In this document: positions 7,828-9,324 of the stretch, piece by piece
Numbering within the stretch: the first letter of the stretch is position 1
Layout: every line of letters starts with the position of its first letter
Origin: Candidatus Delongbacteria bacterium
GTDB taxonomy: Bacteria; Bacteroidota; Bacteroidia; Bacteroidales; ML635J-15
NCBI GenBank assembly: GCA_027858215.1
Contig: JAQIDD010000297.1
Coordinates: 1 to 9,324, forward strand
Direction: 5' to 3'
Length of the DNA: 9,324 nt
The notes under the pieces: model-generated
What the model saw: the letters and a program-made list of their open reading frames with translations, nothing else
Databases searched by the model: none
Told to the model about the DNA's origin: nothing
Position numbers and translations under genes: made by a program

Positions 7828-7870
7828 GTTGCTTTTTAATAAAATAAATAAGTTTTAAAATGCACCAGAT

Positions 7871-7892
7871 AACAATTGTTAAACATTGTTTA
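7871..7892. repeat. Two abutting A/T-rich palindromes at the 3' end of the peptidase gene
   Basis: AACAATTGTT (7871-7880) is a perfect 10-bp palindrome. It is followed, sharing one base, by TAAACA-T-TGTTTA (7880-7892), whose last three bases are the peptidase stop codon. Read on the minus strand, AACAAT...ATTGTT can also form a 6-bp stem with an 8-nt loop. A weak terminator for the peptidase or a protein-binding site are both possible; no strong T tract follows directly. Confidence 0.35.
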
Positions 7893-9116
7893 AGCTTTCA
7901 CACTATCAAACATGTCCTTATGCACCGTAAAAGTCAGGATTTTCAGGCGGATATAATCCACGTGCATAAAGTAATAACCAAATTTGTTCGAATCCTCTCC
8001 CACGTTGCGTGAACCACTGCTTGAGTCTTTTACCAGGTACCACATATCCCCTTTGAATTTCTGATATCCAATGATATGCATGATGTGATCATCGCTCGTG
8101 GAATTGTTATCAAACCTGAATTCCCTTGCATTGGCATTGATGTTTTTTGAAGCAATATCAAAATCCGGTATCACAGCTGCATTTGTGTTTCTCGAAAAAC
8201 CGGCTTCACTGACATCGCCCCCAATGGCAACTGAATAACCTTTCTTTAGTGCCTCATTTAATAACTCCATAAAATGCTCAAGAGAAAGGTTCCAATAGGC
8301 ATCGCATTTCCACCAGTTGTCCGGGACCTTATACATTGCTTGTTCGTTATAAGGGAATTCAATGGTTGACATGACATCCACATAATCATCTGTTTCAAAT
8401 TTTAAATATGTATCACGGAAACTTGCCGGGGTGTATTTTTTTCCTTTGTATTCAAAGGCTTCAGGTGGTTCCCCAATGTGATGATGCATGATTGATTTGA
8501 TGGTAGATATTACCGTGTTTTCGTTCCATACTGCGGCTGTTTTTACATGTTCCAAATAGGTTTTCATTTCCTTGACCATGTTAGCGTGCGTATGATAGGT
8601 TCGTCCTTCGGGCAGGCCTGAATAAACATCATCAGGGACAGCACCATGCAGTTTGATCATGCGGGTTACAGCATTTGCCTGGGATCCCTGGGAAAAATGC
8701 GATTTTCCGCGTGTTTGCACAAAACGCCTTGCTTTTTCAACGTATTCCCAATAAACTGTGTGTATTTCAGACAATTTTACCGGATCTCCCCCGAGCCGTT
8801 TGTGTTCGGATTCAAAAAACGAAGTCCCGCCATAAGCCCAGCATGTCCCGGCATTCCCCTGTGACAAATTGGGTTGTGCCCAAACCTGAGTGTAATCATC
8901 AGGATTATCAGGCAGTTTTATCCCCGACTGATCCATCACCAGGTGTTTTTCCTGGGGTTTCTTGTTGAGTTCCTGATTTACTTTTCTGACGTCTTTCAGG
9001 ATAACCTGTTGATAAAAACCAGGTTCATAAGCCTTGTATTTCAACTGATCATGTTGGCCGCTTAGGGAAACAGACAAATAAAACACAGCAACGATAAAAA
9101 CAGCTACTCTTTTCAT
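7890..9116 (-). CDS. Exported papain-like (C1 family) cysteine peptidase
   Basis: The 408-aa product begins with a Sec signal peptide (MKRVAVFIVAVFYLSVSLSG, probable cut before Gln21), so it acts outside the cytoplasm. The C1 signature is QGNAGTCW: oxyanion Gln86 and nucleophile Cys92, six residues apart as in papain. His344 lies in DDHIMHIIGY, matching HAVxxVGY of the family. At the third catalytic position WYLVKDSSSG (357-367) has Asp364 where papain has Asn (KNSWG). Between Cys and His the protein carries a long segment with charged and aromatic stretches (about 190-290), larger than in papain and more like the bleomycin hydrolase/aminopeptidase C branch. There is no T9SS sorting domain and no lipobox Cys, so a periplasmic location is likely. 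The ATG at 9116 was chosen because it starts directly at the signal peptide; an in-frame ATG at 9179 would add 21 residues that spoil it. The gene lies 143 bp upstream of the secreted repeat protein, same strand. The substrate is unknown. Confidence 0.87.
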   Translation of the reverse strand: MKRVAVFIVAVFYLSVSLSGQHDQLKYKAYEPGFYQQVILKDVRKVNQELNKKPQEKHLVMDQSGIKLPDNPDDYTQVWAQPNLSQGNAGTCWAYGGTSFFESEHKRLGGDPVKLSEIHTVYWEYVEKARRFVQTRGKSHFSQGSQANAVTRMIKLHGAVPDDVYSGLPEGRTYHTHANMVKEMKTYLEHVKTAAVWNENTVISTIKSIMHHHIGEPPEAFEYKGKKYTPASFRDTYLKFETDDYVDVMSTIEFPYNEQAMYKVPDNWWKCDAYWNLSLEHFMELLNEALKKGYSVAIGGDVSEAGFSRNTNAAVIPDFDIASKNINANAREFRFDNNSTSDDHIMHIIGYQKFKGDMWYLVKDSSSGSRNVGEDSNKFGYYFMHVDYIRLKILTFTVHKDMFDSVKA

Positions 9117-9324
9117 ATAAAATTCTTTTTGGCGTGAATATAAAGAAAGATTTTTGAATGGTAAAATGTGTACCTCCATTACCGTAATTTGCCTGCACTT
9201 AAGGGGACTTCTATTAATTCTTTCGCATCAAGATTTTCAGCGTTTTTCATAGACAATGAAAATTTTTGAAGCACTATCGGGATAATGCAATAAAATTTGT
9301 TTCTTGAAAGAAAAGAATTATTAG
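9117..9324. other. Right flank without a firm gene
   Basis: This A/T-rich stretch is the leader of the peptidase gene. On the minus strand a frame is open from the window edge to a TAA at 9179-9181 (about 47 codons, ending VPLSAGKLR), with an internal ATG at 9248-9250. It could be the end of a gene entering from the right or chance in A/T-rich DNA. TATATTCA on the minus strand (9135-9142) is only a partial match to the -7 consensus. No RNA gene or strong hairpin is visible. Confidence 0.4.

Noticed and set aside
8675..8968. Plus-strand open frame of 97 codons opposite the peptidase
   Set aside because: It is antisense to the catalytic Cys region of a well-supported gene, has no recognisable product, and overlaps other spurious frames.
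9117..9179. Longer peptidase starting at ATG 9179
   Set aside because: The extra 21 residues precede a classical signal peptide that starts at 9116, so the shorter start is favoured.

Overview
The window looks like chromosomal DNA of a Bacteroidota species, probably an anaerobe or facultative anaerobe. The reasons are a very large secreted protein with SprB-type repeats and a C-terminal type IX secretion (type B) sorting domain, a [FeFe]-hydrogenase maturase (HydE), A/T-rich leaders mostly without Shine-Dalgarno sequences, and one good match to the Bacteroidota -7 promoter element (TAnnTTTG). The genus cannot be read from the sequence.

Left part, + strand (1-2816): two tandem, paralogous genes for fusions of a beta-ketoacyl synthase III (KAS III, FabH-like) domain with a short-chain dehydrogenase/reductase (SDR, ketoreductase-like) domain. 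The first is present only as the end of its KAS III domain plus the whole SDR domain. Its reading frame is interrupted by a stop at 10-12, close to where a one-base deletion would explain the break. The second is complete (620 aa), overlaps the first by ATGA and has a near-perfect Shine-Dalgarno. Its KAS III domain keeps Cys-His-Asn. Its SDR domain has lost the catalytic Tyr (Phe) and Ser (Thr), whereas the first copy keeps Ser-Tyr-Lys but has a degraded glycine motif. This pair is the least conventional part of the window. It suggests a fatty-acid or polyketide-like condensation and reduction module of unknown product.

Middle, + strand (2924-4015): hydE, a radical SAM enzyme of H-cluster assembly, with both the CX3CX2C SAM-cluster site and the C-terminal CX7CX2C accessory-cluster site. 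No hydF, hydG or hydrogenase gene is in view. It converges on the next gene across 32 bp that hold a small hairpin.

Right part, - strand (4048-9116): a 1232-aa secreted, repeat-rich T9SS type B protein (N-terminal beta-rich domain, SprB repeats, Ig/PKD-like modules, sorting domain). Upstream of it lies a 408-aa exported papain-like (C1) cysteine peptidase with Cys and His but Asp in place of the usual catalytic Asn. The two are separated by 143 bp containing a likely promoter and A/T-rich palindromes, so they may be separate transcripts. The last 208 bp hold no firm gene, only a short frame open to the right edge.

I see no rRNA, tRNA, CRISPR array, transposase or attachment site. The three blocks (KAS III-SDR pair, hydE, secreted protein plus protease) have no evident common pathway.
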